DNA of 64,000 nt from Chryseobacterium sp. CY350 (GTDB taxonomy: Bacteria > Bacteroidota > Bacteroidia > Flavobacteriales > Weeksellaceae), in contig NZ_CP116034.1 of assembly GCF_027945075.1 (NCBI RefSeq), positions 1,922,001 through 1,986,000 on the forward strand, given 5' to 3'. Made by a program: the position numbers and the translations under genes. The notes under the pieces are model-generated. The model saw only the letters and a list, made by a program, of their open reading frames with translations. It had not been told where the DNA came from and did not search any database. Position 1 is the stretch's first letter; each line of letters starts with the position of its first letter. Below are positions 1 to 8,626 of this stretch, one piece after another.

Positions 1-434
1 TGCGTTTTGTAAACAATTTTATAAGTATAAATGCCGGAACTTAGTTGATAATCCTTATCACCAATGTAGATCGTGAATACTCCATTTTCTTTTTTGCTGT
101 GGTGCGGCTCTTTCGCTCCTTCTCTTTCTACAGCAATAATTTTGTAATCAATATCAATCTTCCCACCGTTAATATTTCTTACAGTTGGCAATGCGCGGAA
201 AATACCTCTTTTAATTGCACCTCCGTTTGCAAATACTTTAATTATTTCTGTAACGGTGACATCTGCATTTTCTGCAATAGAAATATTTGAATTAAATGAA
301 ATAATTCTTTCTTGATCAGCTTCAGGTTCAATTACATCTGTTGCAACAGCGCTGGAAGGCGATAAAACATAGTCGTCTTGTGCAAATGTGAGAAAGCAGA
401 ATAGTACCGCAAATATTTGAATCAACTTTTTCAT
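1..434 (-). CDS. DUF2207-family membrane protein, 3' end cut by window edge
   Basis: An open frame starts at the ATG at 434 and runs without a stop off the left edge (about 144 residues visible). It opens with a signal peptide (MKKLIQIFAVLFCFLTFAQ) and then resembles the N-terminal DUF2207 domain of the next gene (445-2397). Both contain ERIISF, a VTE/ITE-IKV stretch and KRGIFR-LP followed by RN, so the two are tandem paralogues. The gap to the upstream stop is only 10 bases, so it is probably the third gene of a lemA-DUF2207-DUF2207 operon. DUF2207 proteins are predicted membrane proteins of unknown biochemical role. The C-terminal membrane and glycine-rich parts cannot be seen here. Confidence 0.85.
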   Translation of the reverse strand, partial: MKKLIQIFAVLFCFLTFAQDDYVLSPSSAVATDVIEPEADQERIISFNSNISIAENADVTVTEIIKVFANGGAIKRGIFRALPTVRNINGGKIDIDYKIIAVEREGAKEPHHSKKENGVFTIYIGDKDYQLSSGIYTYKIVYKT

Positions 435-444
435 AACTGTTATT

Positions 445-2397
445 TTACCAGCCGCCACCGCCGCCGCCGCCACCGCCGCCGCCGGAAAAACCACCCCCAC
501 CTGATCCAGAACCGGAACTGCTGCCAGAACTTGAAGGTTGCGTTGATGAAGACTGTATAGAATTGGTTAAGCTTGAATTTAGAACATTCGACATGGCAAA
601 ATGATTCATAGATGAGCCGACATACCAACTGCTTTGATATTCGGCAGACATTTTTTGAAGTAAATCATCAAATTTCTTCCCCCAAATCTCATCAACTCCT
701 AAAACCATCGCAAAAGGGAGTAGTTTTTCAAAAGACTGCGGAGTCATTTCGGGTGGATTATGAAATTTAATCTGTTCGTTTTCTGCTGCACCCATGTACA
801 TTTTGAAACCTTCAATGAGCGATTTTTTCCGAAGTTTTTCTTCTGACGGCCGTTTAATCAAAAACTGATAAATCACTAAAAACATACTGCTCAAAATAAT
901 AAAAATGTAGCAAACATTGAAGTTATTGTCAATCGTAAAATCACTTTCATTATGAATGAGTATCGCCAAAAGCACGAAGGCAATCACTGGGAACGCCAGA
1001 AAAACTTTAAATAAACCCGGAAAGAATTTAAACAAGACAACCGCAACTATAAAAAATACCGTTAGCATCGCAAGAATAAAAATCCCTAAAAAAACTTTCT
1101 CGAACTCTGGGAAAATCCTGAAACTCAAAAATAATCCTAAGAAATATACAGACAAAATAATCAGAATGGGAGATATCAGTTTCTTAGAATTATTACCTTC
1201 CTTTAAGAAAGAATCGTGCTGAAACCTCATTGATGACTGGAAAGTACTTACCGCATTGTGAACTTTAGGATCATATTCTCCATTAAAAGTAACAATGTCT
1301 TTGCCGATTGTAAAAAGACTGTTCATCAAACCAATTTCCTCTTTCGGTAACGTTTGATCTGGTTCTATGAGTTTTTTGACAGTGTAAATTTTTGATTTAA
1401 ATAAACCCAAAATTCCAGAATCTGCACCCTCAATAATCTGAACATATCCTTTCACAGCCAAATTGACTATGGCTGCGGTAAGAAATTTATTTTTAAAACT
1501 TTCATTCTGAATATATCCCAATGAAGCCGGCGAAAGATCGTCGGGTGAATTAAATTGTGGATAAACAACGGGTTTTTCAGGATCTACACCATACTTTCTC
1601 CAGGTTGAATAATAATAAAACAGTAAACCTAAAAATATAAGAACTCCTGCAATTAAAATCCCGAACTTCTCAAGAAAAGTTGGCGGTGGCGGAGGAACCA
1701 TCACACCTTTTTTAAAACCTACAGCAACCGTCAAACCCTCACCGGAACTTAGATTTTCTGCACTCCATTCAATGGAATATTTTGATAAAATATTGGCAGT
1801 ACAATCCTGAGAATTACTTCCGTAAGATCCTTTGTAACACGAGTTCTGAAGAATTTGCGCACCTTCAGGGAGATTGATTCTCGCCGAAATACTGTCCACC
1901 GGAAAATCCCAGTCATTGCCATTCACATTCCAGTAAAGTTCATCATATTTAGGGAAAAAGCCAATTTGCTTTTCTGTCGTATATTTTATTTCATAGTCAT
2001 AATCGCCCGGTTCTAAAATGACGTCTTTATTTCCAACATAAATTTTAACAGTACCATCTTCAAATTCTTCATGATAATCTTCATCTACCCCATTTTTCTT
2101 CACAGAAATAATGTCGTATTGCACTTTCTGTCTGGTATTATTAAGATTTCTTGTCAGTGGAAGAGACCGGAAAATCCCTCTTTTAATTTTATCTCCAAGA
2201 CTGTGTACTTTTATTTTTTCAGTAATGCTTAATCCAGAATTTTTATCAACATTAATATCTGCATAAAACGAAATGATCCTTTCAGAACCTTCATAAGAAG
2301 TACCAGATTCTAAACTCACAGTTTGAGCACCTTCTGCTTCCTGAGCATAATTAAAGGAAAATACAATAATAAAAAGAAACGCAAATATATTTTTCAT
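445..2397 (-). CDS. DUF2207 domain-containing membrane protein with Gly-rich tail
   Basis: This 650-residue protein has a signal peptide (residues 1-18, ending NYAQ), an exported N-terminal DUF2207 domain (about 30-230), one membrane segment near 245-265, and a cluster of further hydrophobic segments near 405-500. The C-terminus is low-complexity Ser/Gly ending in a long glycine run and a final Trp, a tail typical of this family. The molecular function is unknown; the family is regularly found beside lemA, as here (3 bases downstream of it). The very G/C-rich end of the gene (455-520) stands out in this AT-rich region but codes in frame for the expected tail. The next gene downstream is a paralogue. 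Confidence 0.9.
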   Translation of the reverse strand: MKNIFAFLFIIVFSFNYAQEAEGAQTVSLESGTSYEGSERIISFYADINVDKNSGLSITEKIKVHSLGDKIKRGIFRSLPLTRNLNNTRQKVQYDIISVKKNGVDEDYHEEFEDGTVKIYVGNKDVILEPGDYDYEIKYTTEKQIGFFPKYDELYWNVNGNDWDFPVDSISARINLPEGAQILQNSCYKGSYGSNSQDCTANILSKYSIEWSAENLSSGEGLTVAVGFKKGVMVPPPPPTFLEKFGILIAGVLIFLGLLFYYYSTWRKYGVDPEKPVVYPQFNSPDDLSPASLGYIQNESFKNKFLTAAIVNLAVKGYVQIIEGADSGILGLFKSKIYTVKKLIEPDQTLPKEEIGLMNSLFTIGKDIVTFNGEYDPKVHNAVSTFQSSMRFQHDSFLKEGNNSKKLISPILIILSVYFLGLFLSFRIFPEFEKVFLGIFILAMLTVFFIVAVVLFKFFPGLFKVFLAFPVIAFVLLAILIHNESDFTIDNNFNVCYIFIILSSMFLVIYQFLIKRPSEEKLRKKSLIEGFKMYMGAAENEQIKFHNPPEMTPQSFEKLLPFAMVLGVDEIWGKKFDDLLQKMSAEYQSSWYVGSSMNHFAMSNVLNSSLTNSIQSSSTQPSSSGSSSGSGSGGGGFSGGGGGGGGGGGW

Positions 2398-2400
2398 TCT

Positions 2401-2955
2401 TTAAAATTTCACCATTGGAACTTCCCTTTCTGCAACATTTTCAAGCTCAAAGAATTTGGCTTTTTCAAATTTGTACATATTAGCGACGATATTACTAGGA
2501 AAAGATTCTACCAAAGTGTTATTTTCTCTCACGGTTCCGTTGTAATATCTTCTAGATTTTTCGATGTCGTTTTCGATTGAACTAAGTTCTGCCTGCAACT
2601 GCTGGAAATTGGTATTTGCTTTCAAATCAGGATATTGCTCTGCAACCGCAAAAAGATTTACCATTGCCTGGTTCAGATTTTTCTCTGCAATCTCCTTCCC
2701 TTCTACAGAATCTGCTCCTACTGCAAGATTTCTGGCTTTAGTTACATTTTCTAAAGTTTCGCGTTCATGTGTCGCATATCCTTTCACTGTTTCCACTAAG
2801 TTCGGAATGAGATCGTGACGTTTTTTCAGCATCACATCAATACTGCTCCATGCTTCCTGAACAAGATTTCTGAATTTTACAAGACGGTTATAAATGGAAA
2901 CTCCGTACAAGGCCGCAATGATTAAGACCCCAAGAACAATAATAATTGTCATCAT
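2401..2955 (-). CDS. lemA: LemA family protein
   Basis: This 184-residue LemA protein has an N-terminal membrane anchor (about residues 3-22) followed by the helical LemA domain. The hallmark stretch is visible: LVKFRNLVQEAWSSIDVMLK, then KRHDLIPNLVETVKGYATHE. LemA proteins are membrane-anchored helical proteins of unclear role, often encoded with DUF2207/TPM-type membrane proteins. The gene leads the minus-strand cluster lemA-DUF2207-DUF2207, with gaps of 3 and 10 bases, so the products probably act together at the envelope. Two adjacent ATGs (2955 and 2952) are equally possible starts. Confidence 0.93.
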   Translation of the reverse strand: MMTIIIVLGVLIIAALYGVSIYNRLVKFRNLVQEAWSSIDVMLKKRHDLIPNLVETVKGYATHERETLENVTKARNLAVGADSVEGKEIAEKNLNQAMVNLFAVAEQYPDLKANTNFQQLQAELSSIENDIEKSRRYYNGTVRENNTLVESFPSNIVANMYKFEKAKFFELENVAEREVPMVKF

Positions 2956-3005
2956 ATATGTAATTTTATTTTAGCTAAAAATAATGTTTTTCTCTGACAA
3001 TTGAA

Positions 3006-3034
3006 TAAAAAAAGCGCTCAATACATTGAACGCT
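3006..3034 (-). terminator. Rho-independent terminator of NIL-domain gene
   Basis: A stem with arms AGCGCTCAAT and ATTGAACGCT (9 of 10 paired, 2-base loop) at 3013-3034 is followed, on the minus strand, by a run of T. It lies just after the stop of the 3059-3364 gene. Confidence 0.75.
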
Positions 3035-3058
3035 CCTCAAACTATATGGACTTACAGC

Positions 3059-3364
3059 TTACGAATACTTTCTGCAGGTATAATCTACAGTTGTATTCAT
3101 CAGTTTATGTTTATTAAGGAAAAACTCCAGCTCCTGAGATTCTTCTTCGTTTGCTTTGATATGTAGTTGAAAAGATCCGAAATTTGCTCCGTTCATATAT
3201 TCTACATTGACGCTCAAAACCTTATAGCAGATTCCTGTTTGCTGATAAATTACATGTAGAAGATGATCAAACTTCATTTTGCCGTTCAGTTCGACTTCGA
3301 TGATCAAATCTTTTTTAGCAAGGCGACCATTTTTTGGCAAGGTTTGGAAATCTGGAATCATCAT
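3059..3364 (-). CDS. Stand-alone NIL (ACT-like) domain protein
   Basis: This 101-residue soluble protein has no signal peptide. From about residue 18 it reads like the NIL domain found at the C-terminus of methionine ABC transporter ATPases: a first strand LIIEVELNG, helix DHLLHVIYQQTG, strand VLSVNVEYMNGANFGSFQLH, helix ELEFFLNKHKL. The A-N-F-G-S/T motif followed by an alternating hydrophobic strand is the key similarity. In other flavobacteria, as I recall, such small NIL proteins sit near sulfur-assimilation and methionine genes, which suggests a sensor or carrier role in that pathway; no such enzyme is adjacent here. It is monocistronic, with its own terminator and a palindromic operator candidate upstream (3449-3475). 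Confidence 0.7.
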   Translation of the reverse strand: MMIPDFQTLPKNGRLAKKDLIIEVELNGKMKFDHLLHVIYQQTGICYKVLSVNVEYMNGANFGSFQLHIKANEEESQELEFFLNKHKLMNTTVDYTCRKYS

Positions 3365-3448
3365 AATTTAAACAATTGATTATTAAAATTTTCTGAATTA
3401 CATCTTGAAATATTGAATCATTAATTCTTAACAAAAGTATAAAAAAAT

Positions 3449-3475
3449 ATTAGTCTACAAAATTAGTAGGGTAAT
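3449..3475 (-). promoter_or_regulatory. Palindromic operator overlapping a TANNTTTG promoter element
   Basis: The arms ATTAGTCTAC and GTAGGGTAAT (8 of 10 paired) are separated by 7 bases. Read on the minus strand, the centre contains TAATTTTG, a perfect Bacteroidota -7 element (3458-3465), about 90 bases ahead of the NIL-domain gene. The layout ACCCTAC...GTAGACT recalls sites of Rrf2-family regulators (IscR/CymR type). The regulator is not in the window. The palindrome is seen; the assignment to Rrf2 is inference. Confidence 0.5.
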
Positions 3476-3491
3476 AATTTTTGATTTTAAC

Positions 3492-3521
3492 AAAAAAAGA
3501 GAAGATTTATACCTTCTCTTT
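3492..3521 (-). terminator. Terminator of YiiX-like gene
   Basis: Perfect 9-base stem AAAGAGAAG / CTTCTCTTT with an 8-base loop, followed on the minus strand by a T-run. It begins 4 bases after the stop codon of the 3526-4179 gene. Confidence 0.8.
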
Positions 3522-3525
3522 ATAT

Positions 3526-4179
3526 TTAAAGCTCTCTAATTCTTTCTATTTTGTCTGAAGCGGCAAGTCCGTTTGGATTACACCCTAGCTCGCCTTCCGG
3601 GACTTTGAGTTTTTTTCTGGAATAAAATTCTTCCCAAAATGTGTTAGTTTCACCAGTTTTAGGATCAATAAAAGTCATGGGTTCTAATTTGAAAATATGA
3701 TCTTTCCTCAATGCTCTTTCAATAAAATCTGAACAGTAATATGAATTTTCGTCTAAGATATAATTGAAATTGTAAGGTTTCCCCAACATTGAATTTGCTT
3801 TTTCAATCGCATTAGGAATCACATTTCGGAATTCGGGCTTTAGCCTGTAGACAATAACTTTTTGTCCGTCATTTGCCTGATCTTTTAAAAATTCTTCGAG
3901 ATTTTGTTTTTGAGAGCCATTCTTTGGGGCCGCGTGAAGCACAAAAGTATTTTTTCCTTCTTTTTGTAAAATTCCGATATGATCAAATGAGGCATTTTTT
4001 TGCTTTTGGGTAACATTATTGATCGCTCCGGAAAGTCCGTCTTCTTTTGCTGTTACAAATAGCAAATCACCGTTTTTCAGATTCGAGGAAATCGAGTTTT
4101 TGCAAGCCGTTAATAGAATAAAAAAACAGGTAATTGCTACGATTTTAGCAACATTATTATTTTTTAAAATTGCTTTCAT
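3526..4179 (-). CDS. YiiX/YebB-like NlpC/P60-type cysteine hydrolase, lipoprotein
   Basis: The protein is about 217 residues from the ATG at 4179. That start gives a clean lipoprotein signal peptide ending ILLTAC; upstream in-frame starts (TTG 4200, ATG 4197) would lengthen it and lie further inside the preceding gene. The body matches the permuted papain-like (DUF830/YiiX) fold: an N-terminal NLKNGDLLFV, a catalytic-type His in FDHIGIL, and a Cys in YYCSDFIERA, with GKPYNFNY between them. These enzymes are thought to cleave amide bonds in peptidoglycan or lipid-like substrates; the substrate is unknown. The start overlaps the end of the DUF1801 gene by 23 bases, so the two are probably co-transcribed. 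Confidence 0.82.
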   Translation of the reverse strand: MKAILKNNNVAKIVAITCFFILLTACKNSISSNLKNGDLLFVTAKEDGLSGAINNVTQKQKNASFDHIGILQKEGKNTFVLHAAPKNGSQKQNLEEFLKDQANDGQKVIVYRLKPEFRNVIPNAIEKANSMLGKPYNFNYILDENSYYCSDFIERALRKDHIFKLEPMTFIDPKTGETNTFWEEFYSRKKLKVPEGELGCNPNGLAASDKIERIREL

Positions 4180-4612
4180 AAATATTAATCCATTCATCAA
4201 CGGTCATTTTTTTGCTCAGTTCGGCGATTAATTCAAAAGGAATTTCATCCATCTTTTTAAAACGGATACAAGATTTTCCCATATCCAGTTTTCTTTTAGA
4301 ATGTTTAGGAAATTCTTCTACGAACCAGTCTAAGAGCTCAGGTTTTGCATAAATTCCCATATGATATAGTGCAATAAAATTTTTCTGTGAAACCAGAGCC
4401 AAAAAAGGTAATGGTGAGCCCGGTGTACAGTGATAACCTGCCGGATATTTTTCCAAAGGAACGTTCCAGCCGATCATTCCGCTGCTGAGGCCGTTTTCAA
4501 AACCTGCCGGTAAATTTTGATTGATGATATCAAAAAGCTGTTTAAAAACAACCTTTCTTTCTTCAGGAATTTGAGAGATATAATCTTCTACAGTTGACGC
4601 AGGAATTTGCAT
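4157..4612 (-). CDS. DUF1801 domain-containing protein
   Basis: This 151-residue cytoplasmic protein is of the DUF1801/YdhG type. The recognisable parts are the N-terminal VEDYISQIPEERK, the central FENGLSSGMIGWNVP and YHMGIY stretches, and the C-terminal KSCIRFKKMDEIPFELIAEL. DUF1801 proteins are small alpha/beta proteins with a frataxin-like fold and no settled function. The gene overlaps the downstream YiiX-like lipoprotein gene by 23 bases. There are no obvious catalytic residues to assign. Confidence 0.85.
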   Translation of the reverse strand: MQIPASTVEDYISQIPEERKVVFKQLFDIINQNLPAGFENGLSSGMIGWNVPLEKYPAGYHCTPGSPLPFLALVSQKNFIALYHMGIYAKPELLDWFVEEFPKHSKRKLDMGKSCIRFKKMDEIPFELIAELSKKMTVDEWINIYESNFKK

Positions 4613-4655
4613 ACTATAACAATTTTAAGTTTTCAAATTAACAAAATAATATTTA

Positions 4656-4689
4656 AATAAAAAAGCAGCCCTACTTTCGTAAAGCTGCT
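4656..4689 (-). terminator. Terminator of T9SS cargo gene
   Basis: Stem AGCAGC / GCTGCT (4664-4689) around a partly paired loop. The A-rich plus strand just before it (4656-4663) gives a T-run on the minus strand after the hairpin. Confidence 0.6.
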
Positions 4690-4712
4690 AAAAAATAATT
4701 CAAAAATAAAGG

Positions 4713-7130
4713 TTATTTCTTGATTGCTTTTGTAACAGATTCTGTTCCGTCCTTAAAGCTTACTTTAATCATATACAATCCTTCTTTCACTTCAGATAAA
4801 TTGATTTCTTTCGAAGCATCATTTAATTGTTTTACGATACGACCGGCAACATCGTAAACTGTTACTGATTTGATATCTTTCGTTTCAGAAATATAGATTA
4901 CGTCTTTGAATGGGTTTGGATAAACTTTGACCTCTTTTTTAACCGCAGAAGTTTCCGCAGTCGCTAAAGTTGCATCATAAGCAGAAATTCTAAACTGTCC
5001 GTTTGTAGAACTTGAGTAATTCCAAGCACTAATCAGCAAAGTAGCTCCAGGAGTTTGGCCTGTTAAAGTGACAAGAGAGAAGAGTCCATCTGTTGAGCCG
5101 TCGTCATCACAGCCAACCTGCGTTAAACTACCACAAGATCCTGTATAAACTCCTAAAACAGTATCTGTAACTGATGACCCAGTTGCAGATTGCGTCTCTA
5201 TAGTAAGGCTTCCGCTTGCAGGAACTATTACAGAATACCAAGTTTCATTGTAGCCTGTATTTTGACAGCTATGAGTAGCAGTTGTATCTGATGTAGTAGT
5301 TGCTCCTACAGTTGTCGCGATCACAGGATTTGTTCCAAACGTTGCTCCGGGAGTAATAGCAACAGGTGCAGAACACTCATCATTTATAGCTTTGGTAGCA
5401 ACTGTGGCACTCATCCAAACGCTCGCACTGGTGGCAGTACATTTTGATCTTACCCATAAATAATAGGTTGTGGAAGGAGAAGGTAAAGCTATCGTAGCCG
5501 TGGTTCCTGAAACAGATGTTCCACTTCCTGTAGGTGCAACATTCGTAGTTGTAAAAGCATACTCATATCCAGATGCAGGAACAGCAGTAGGTGCCGTCCA
5601 GCTTAATGTAGCAGAAGTTGCTGTAATAGCAGAAGTTGTAAGTGCTGTAGGTGGAAAACAAGAAGGAACAGCTTCCCAAACCACATCATCCCAGTAATAA
5701 CCTTTACCATCAGCAGTATTACGAATTGCCAATCTTGCATTTGCAGGAACGGAAGACGGTACAATGACAGTATATTCAGGGTTAGTACTCGTATAGTTTG
5801 TATTGGCAATACTTAAAGCCTGTATTAAGACAAAAGTGCTTGGATCTGTAGGATTAGTAACATATCCAACATTTAATGTTCCGGTCGCAGTATTGACTCT
5901 CGCTTTTAATTTCAGCCAATGAGTACCGGCACTGATATTACTAAATTCTGGCAAAACTGCAGTTGTTGGAACTTGTGTTGTTGAACTCGTCTGGTAGACA
6001 TTTCTATTTCCAGATGCTGGAGTAGTACTGCTGATTGATAAGGTACCTGTAGTAACAAATCTAGCCCAACAATCAGGAAAAGTAGTTCCTGTAGCATAAG
6101 AATCAAAATTTTCAGATAATGACGTCACCGCACCGCAAGCTGATTTGAAAGTTGTAGCGTAAGCCCATTGTCCTACATTTCCTGAGCAGTTTGATCTTAT
6201 CCAAACATGATATTTCGTTAAAGCAGATAATCCACTCATAGAAATTATTGTTCCTGTAACCCCTGTAAACGAAGGTGTTGTTGCTGCAGCCGGAGCAACC
6301 GTAGAAGAGGTATAGTACACATCATAGCTGCTTGGTGCAGTTGCGGGCGCAGTCCAGCTTAGTGTTGCTGAAGAAGCTGTAATAGCAGAAACTACAGAAG
6401 CAGTCGGAGCCAAACATGTAGTATATTTATCTGCAGAAACACCAAAAATATTTACAAATCCGGAACCTGAAGTTTTGGTAAAGGCAACACTTTGTACAGT
6501 TTTAGTTTGATTAGCTGCTGTTATTGCTAATGGAATCTGATAAATCCTTGGATTAATACCTGCCCCATCTTCTAATACGTTACTAACAATATTAATTCTG
6601 CCAATGCCTTGTATTGCAAAATTGGGTTTATCGTACCAGTCGCTCACCGCTAAATTTGTAAATGCCTGTGATGTTCCGTCTGAGAAATTCACTGTTGCTC
6701 CTACAACTGCATCACCACTACCTCCGGTTGCTAAAAAATAAAGATTGTAAGCCGCAGTAGGAGTAGCAAAAGTTAATGTTCCGACATCATTTGCTACACT
6801 CAGCTTTATTGCATTACTGCCGCTGTAAGGAGCTAACTGGAAAGTAAGACCTGGTGTAGATGTATTAACTGTCATAAACTGACCAGTTACAGGAAGACCG
6901 TATGAAAGTACGGGACTTGTAGCAGTAGACTGAAAATCTTTAGCTACATAAGCAAAGTCAACAGCATCAACCGAAGTAGTTGTACTGGTATTGGCATTAC
7001 CAACTCCGTTTGCAATTACATCTTGCGTAAAACCAGATACCGATACCGGATAATAGTACTGAGCCGATAAGCCTGAGGAAGCTAACAGAAAGGCCAAACT
7101 GGCAATTCCAAAAAATCGATTTGTTTTCAT
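4713..7130 (-). CDS. T9SS-exported adhesin-like protein with FN3 domains
   Basis: This 805-residue secreted protein has a signal peptide ending about GLSAQ. The order is: a unique N-terminal beta-rich region (about 25-235), a fibronectin type III domain (about 236-325, SATLSWTAP), a MAM/choice-of-anchor-J-like region (about 330-487, ending YYWDDVVWE), a second FN3 (about 488-578), and a region near 584-720 beginning NDECSAPV with CDDDG, typical of pre-peptidase-like beta domains in flavobacterial secreted proteins. The C-terminal type A T9SS sorting domain starts at VYPNPF (about 736) and ends VTKAIKK. No catalytic domain is visible, so an adhesive or structural cell-surface role is likely. 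It is monocistronic with its own terminator. Confidence 0.88.
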   Translation of the reverse strand: MKTNRFFGIASLAFLLASSGLSAQYYYPVSVSGFTQDVIANGVGNANTSTTTSVDAVDFAYVAKDFQSTATSPVLSYGLPVTGQFMTVNTSTPGLTFQLAPYSGSNAIKLSVANDVGTLTFATPTAAYNLYFLATGGSGDAVVGATVNFSDGTSQAFTNLAVSDWYDKPNFAIQGIGRINIVSNVLEDGAGINPRIYQIPLAITAANQTKTVQSVAFTKTSGSGFVNIFGVSADKYTTCLAPTASVVSAITASSATLSWTAPATAPSSYDVYYTSSTVAPAAATTPSFTGVTGTIISMSGLSALTKYHVWIRSNCSGNVGQWAYATTFKSACGAVTSLSENFDSYATGTTFPDCWARFVTTGTLSISSTTPASGNRNVYQTSSTTQVPTTAVLPEFSNISAGTHWLKLKARVNTATGTLNVGYVTNPTDPSTFVLIQALSIANTNYTSTNPEYTVIVPSSVPANARLAIRNTADGKGYYWDDVVWEAVPSCFPPTALTTSAITATSATLSWTAPTAVPASGYEYAFTTTNVAPTGSGTSVSGTTATIALPSPSTTYYLWVRSKCTATSASVWMSATVATKAINDECSAPVAITPGATFGTNPVIATTVGATTTSDTTATHSCQNTGYNETWYSVIVPASGSLTIETQSATGSSVTDTVLGVYTGSCGSLTQVGCDDDGSTDGLFSLVTLTGQTPGATLLISAWNYSSSTNGQFRISAYDATLATAETSAVKKEVKVYPNPFKDVIYISETKDIKSVTVYDVAGRIVKQLNDASKEINLSEVKEGLYMIKVSFKDGTESVTKAIKK

Positions 7131-7385
7131 ATTATTAATTTTAGATGCGCTAAATTAATAAAAAATCAATACAAATTATTTAAATTTAATTATAATATGT
7201 TAATATTTTACAATTTAACTACTAAAACGCAATTCTATAATATTAACAATTTTAGCATAAATTCAACAATTAAATTCTCACAATGAGACAACAGTAAAGT
7301 TATTGTTGAAAATTTAAACAAAATTCAAATTCTAGCGAAATATAACATTCTTTACATAGTTTTTAATTATTAAGAATTTTAATCT

Positions 7386-7393
7386 TATTTTTG
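7386..7393 (+). promoter_or_regulatory. -7 promoter element of aminotransferase gene
   Basis: TATTTTTG matches TANNTTTG and lies 19 bases before the ATG at 7413. A clear TTG -33 element is not seen at the usual spacing. Confidence 0.5.
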
Positions 7394-7412
7394 TCGTACA
7401 AATTTTAGAACA

Positions 7413-8618
7413 ATGCCCAACATCTCAAACAGAGCACAACAAATGCCGCCTTCGCCGGTAAGAAAACTTGTTCCTTTTGCATTAAAAGCAAAACAGAGAG
7501 GAACTAAAGTGTACCACCTGAATATCGGCCAGCCGGATATAGAAACCCCGGAAACTGCTCTTAATGCTTTAAAAAACATTGATTTAAAAGTATTGGAATA
7601 TGCACTTTCTGAAGGAAATATAGAATACAGAAAAGCACTTACCGATTACTATCACTCGTTAGATTTCACAGATCTTACTCCAGATAATTTTATCGTAACA
7701 AATGGCGGATCAGAAGCGTTGAACTTCGCAATATCTACCTTGTGTGATGATGGCGATGAGGTAATTATCCCAGAACCTTATTATGCAAACTATAACGGAT
7801 TTACAAGTACCTTCAATGTGAATGTTGTTGCCGTACCCTCAACAATTGACACAGGATTTGCGCTTCCTCCGATTGAAGAATTTGAAAAAAAAATAACAGC
7901 AAAAACTCGGGCAATCGTTATTTGCAACCCCGGAAATCCTACCGGATATCTTTATACAAGAGAAGAGCTTCAGCAATTGGCTGATATTGCTTTAAAATAT
8001 GACATCGTAATCATTTCCGATGAAGTTTACAGAGAATATGTTTACGATGGCAAACAGCAAATTTCAATGTTTGCTTTTCCTGAATTGGCAGAAAACTGCA
8101 TCATTATCGATTCAGAATCTAAAAGATACTCAATGTGCGGAGTAAGAATTGGCTGCCTGATTACCCGCTCAAAAAAAATTCATGATGCCGCGATGCTTTT
8201 TGCACAGGCAAGATTAAGCCCTGTACTTTTAGGACAAATTGCGGCAACTGCTGCTCACCAAAATGACGGAGCATATATCAGAGCAGTGAGAGAAGAATAC
8301 ACACACAGAAGAAATGTATTGGTTGATTTACTGAATGCAATTCCCGGTGTTATCTGTCCTAAGCCAAAAGGCGCATTCTACTGCGTGGCAGAACTTCCGG
8401 TAGACGATACTGAAATATTCGCACAATGGCTTTTAGAAAAATACACTTTGAACAACGAAACCATCATGGTGGCACCGGCAGGAGGATTCTACAGCAACCC
8501 CGAACTGGGCAAAAAGCAGGTAAGAATCGCATATGTTCTGAAGGAAGATGATCTTAGGAAAAGTGCTGCAATTCTGAAAGACGCTCTCGAAAAATACAGA
8601 CTGGAATTTAATTTCTAA
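7413..8618 (+). CDS. Pyridoxal-phosphate-dependent class I/II aminotransferase
   Basis: This 401-residue cytoplasmic enzyme has fold-type I aminotransferase hallmarks: an N-terminal LNIGQPD, a CNPGNPTGYLY motif (the Asn near 172), ISDEVY with the cofactor-binding Asp near 203, and the Schiff-base lysine near 237 in SESKRYSMCGVRIG. It most resembles aspartate/aromatic aminotransferases of the AspC family. The amino-acid specificity cannot be read from sequence. It is the first gene of a short plus-strand run ahead of a small lipoprotein gene 8 bases downstream. Confidence 0.92.
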   Translation: MPNISNRAQQMPPSPVRKLVPFALKAKQRGTKVYHLNIGQPDIETPETALNALKNIDLKVLEYALSEGNIEYRKALTDYYHSLDFTDLTPDNFIVTNGGSEALNFAISTLCDDGDEVIIPEPYYANYNGFTSTFNVNVVAVPSTIDTGFALPPIEEFEKKITAKTRAIVICNPGNPTGYLYTREELQQLADIALKYDIVIISDEVYREYVYDGKQQISMFAFPELAENCIIIDSESKRYSMCGVRIGCLITRSKKIHDAAMLFAQARLSPVLLGQIAATAAHQNDGAYIRAVREEYTHRRNVLVDLLNAIPGVICPKPKGAFYCVAELPVDDTEIFAQWLLEKYTLNNETIMVAPAGGFYSNPELGKKQVRIAYVLKEDDLRKSAAILKDALEKYRLEFNF

Positions 8619-8626
8619 TAAAACTG

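Noticed and set aside
455..520. Very GC-rich run considered as an assembly artefact
   Set aside because: It codes in frame for the glycine-rich tail expected of DUF2207 proteins.
4157..4200. Possible frameshift or fusion between DUF1801 and YiiX genes
   Set aside because: Each protein is complete, and the overlap is explained by the lipoprotein start at 4179.
5470..5697. Plus-strand frame inside the T9SS cargo gene
   Set aside because: Shadow of the Ala/Thr/Ser-rich coding sequence on the other strand.
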